The notes under the pieces: model-generated
Databases searched by the model: none
What the model was told of the DNA's origin: nothing
What the model saw: only the letters and a program-made list of their open reading frames with translations
Shown: positions 62,715 through 63,617 of the stretch, piece after piece
Numbering within the stretch: the stretch's first letter is position 1
How the letters are laid out: every line of letters starts with the position of its first letter
NCBI RefSeq assembly: GCF_026183675.1
Contig: NZ_JAPIVK010000030.1
Coordinates: forward strand, 1 to 63,617
Direction: 5' to 3'
Source: Microbulbifer halophilus
Lineage (GTDB): Bacteria; Pseudomonadota; Gammaproteobacteria; Pseudomonadales; Cellvibrionaceae
Length of the DNA stretch: 63,617 bases
Translations under genes and position numbers: made by a program

Positions 62715-63058
62715 ATGGAAGTGTATCGGTATGGCTTATTTACCATAAAGCCTCTCTCGACGATCTGTCCCCAATGAACGAGGATGGTTCGGAGTACATG
62801 ATTGGCACTGGATTTGTTCCAGCTACAAGCATGCAAGAAGCGCTCTCTCTCTTTGAGAAGTATCTGGAAGATCAGAAGATGGAAATTCTAGAGCTAGAAA
62901 AGTGTAAGAAGTTCGACCCTGCCAATTTTGATGAGTCTGACGACGAAGATAGAAAAATTATCCGTGTGGCCTCCAGCTCTATGGAAGATGAGCAAATCCG
63001 CTACGTAGGCGTTTCCTCTGAGGCAATGGAATGTGAAGAGGGTGAGACTTATGGCTGA
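62715..63058 (+). pseudogene. small hypothetical gene with an apparent frameshift
   Basis: AAAGGAG precedes ATG 62715, which starts MEVYRYG but meets a stop after 20 codons. The next frame, entered near 62732, reads LIYHKASLDDLSP and continues without a stop into MNEDGSEYMIGTGFVPATSMQEALSLF and on to 63058. One missing base near 62732 would join MEVYRYW to LIYHKAS, giving about 115 acidic residues. Either the gene is broken, the base call is wrong, or a shorter protein starts at 62774 without a visible ribosome-binding site. The family is not recognised. Confidence 0.55.
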
Positions 63059-63151
63059 TTAGCGGAAGAGAGTAATGGCCATTACACAAATAGATAACCC
63101 TTGATCTATTTGTTAACTTCCACAATCAGAAAGCATCAAAAAGGAATTGAA

Positions 63152-63617
63152 ATGCAGCTTTCGCACATTGAAACAATAAGTAAGTACGAAGAACTTGGGC
63201 GTCAATCACGTGAGATGGCTTCAAGAAATTTGCCGAGACAACTTCTTGGAAAAATAGATCTTGAGTCTATAGATCATAAAGCACTTGCTGCTTTTAGATC
63301 TATAGACGTTTCGCAAGATAGGGTGGTGAGTTGGAACTGGAATTTTTCTAGCCGCTACAAAATTTTCTATCCAAAGGCCTTTGATTTGTCTGTTTGGTAT
63401 GGGAATACACTTTGCTCACTGACGTTAGGTCGTCCAACTTACAAAGGAACGGCCGTTCGTCTTGATTTTATTGAGCGATTTAATAAGCACATACTGTTCG
63501 CCAATGACATGTTTCCAGTGTCTCTTTTGGCATATGAAGCTTACGCAAGGTTAATAGGAGCCAGTCAGATAAGCTTGGTTTCAAGTAATAACTGCAATTC
63601 CCTCATGCAGCGAGCAA
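63152..63617 (+). CDS. start of an unrecognised gene, cut by the window end
   Basis: AAGGA lies 7 bases before ATG 63152, and the frame stays open for 155 codons to the end. The protein begins MQLSHIETISKYEELGRQSREMA. It contains SWNWNFSSRYKIFYPKAFDLSVWYGNTLCSLTLGRPTYKGTAVRLDFIERF followed by AYEAYARLIGASQISLV, an alpha/beta pattern that could be an acetyltransferase-like fold known from mobile elements. That suggestion is weak. The low GC sets it apart from the main chromosome. Confidence 0.6.
   Translation, partial: MQLSHIETISKYEELGRQSREMASRNLPRQLLGKIDLESIDHKALAAFRSIDVSQDRVVSWNWNFSSRYKIFYPKAFDLSVWYGNTLCSLTLGRPTYKGTAVRLDFIERFNKHILFANDMFPVSLLAYEAYARLIGASQISLVSSNNCNSLMQRA

Overview
The window is chromosomal DNA from a GC-rich Gram-negative bacterium. 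Gene content (engB-cc4-dsbA, finR-fpr, cbpA-cbpM, rtcR-rtcBA, type I restriction) and the style of the dispersed REP-like palindromes point to a marine-type gammaproteobacterium, possibly near Microbulbifer or other Cellvibrionales. That placement is an inference from gene order and repeats, not a phylogeny. Lower-GC stretches fall in the restriction cluster (about 51.5-55.9 kb) and at the right end (after about 62.3 kb), which suggests acquired DNA.

Layout. 0-3 kb: nucleotide salvage (hydrolase end, PRPP synthase, a frameshifted B12-dependent ribonucleotide reductase). 3.0-4.2 kb: a gene-poor stretch with two terminator-ended small-RNA candidates, one with three C-rich hairpin loops, then a Fur box and two small hypothetical genes. 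4.4-24.4 kb: mostly housekeeping genes: engB, cytochrome c4, dsbA, an FTR1-like cytochrome without permease, an M28 peptidase, the divergent finR/fpr pair, nicotinamide phosphoribosyltransferase, YqiJ/flotillin, CbpA/CbpM and a Ca/Na exchanger. 24.6-27.5 kb: tyrosine catabolism genes (hpd-VOC-FAH) behind a dyad operator. 27.7-35.5 kb: nitrilase, DUF885 peptidase, DUF2141/MipA-like outer membrane protein, YhcG-type nuclease, and an Rrf2-methyltransferase-flavoprotein group.

35.5-43.7 kb is an RNA-repair locus: LOG protein, rtcR, a sigma-54 promoter, rtcB, rtcA, tRNA-like RNA modules and a slipin. It is bracketed by two copies of an unrecognised 316-317 bp element that share a 92-bp identical block and a compensated hairpin. 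After the second copy come decayed tails of the LOG gene and of the slipin gene, as if the whole unit was once tandemly duplicated and the second unit then lost its interior.

43.8-57.4 kb is one eight-gene minus-strand defence operon: hsdM, hsdS, a SIR2-like (DUF4917) gene, mcrB, mcrC, an AlbA/Schlafen-type ATP-binding gene, hsdR and a YgjP/DUF45 metallopeptidase. Type I restriction and McrBC modified-DNA restriction are interleaved, with 4-bp start/stop overlaps. 57.6-62.2 kb carries a strong orphan promoter, a divergent acetyltransferase/DTW pair whose start codons are 2 bp apart, an OsmC-YcaO protein and a nucleotidyltransferase. The right end holds a frameshifted small gene and the start of an unrecognised gene cut by the window edge. 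I saw no transposase, integrase, CRISPR array or rRNA, and no tRNA gene that looks able to decode.
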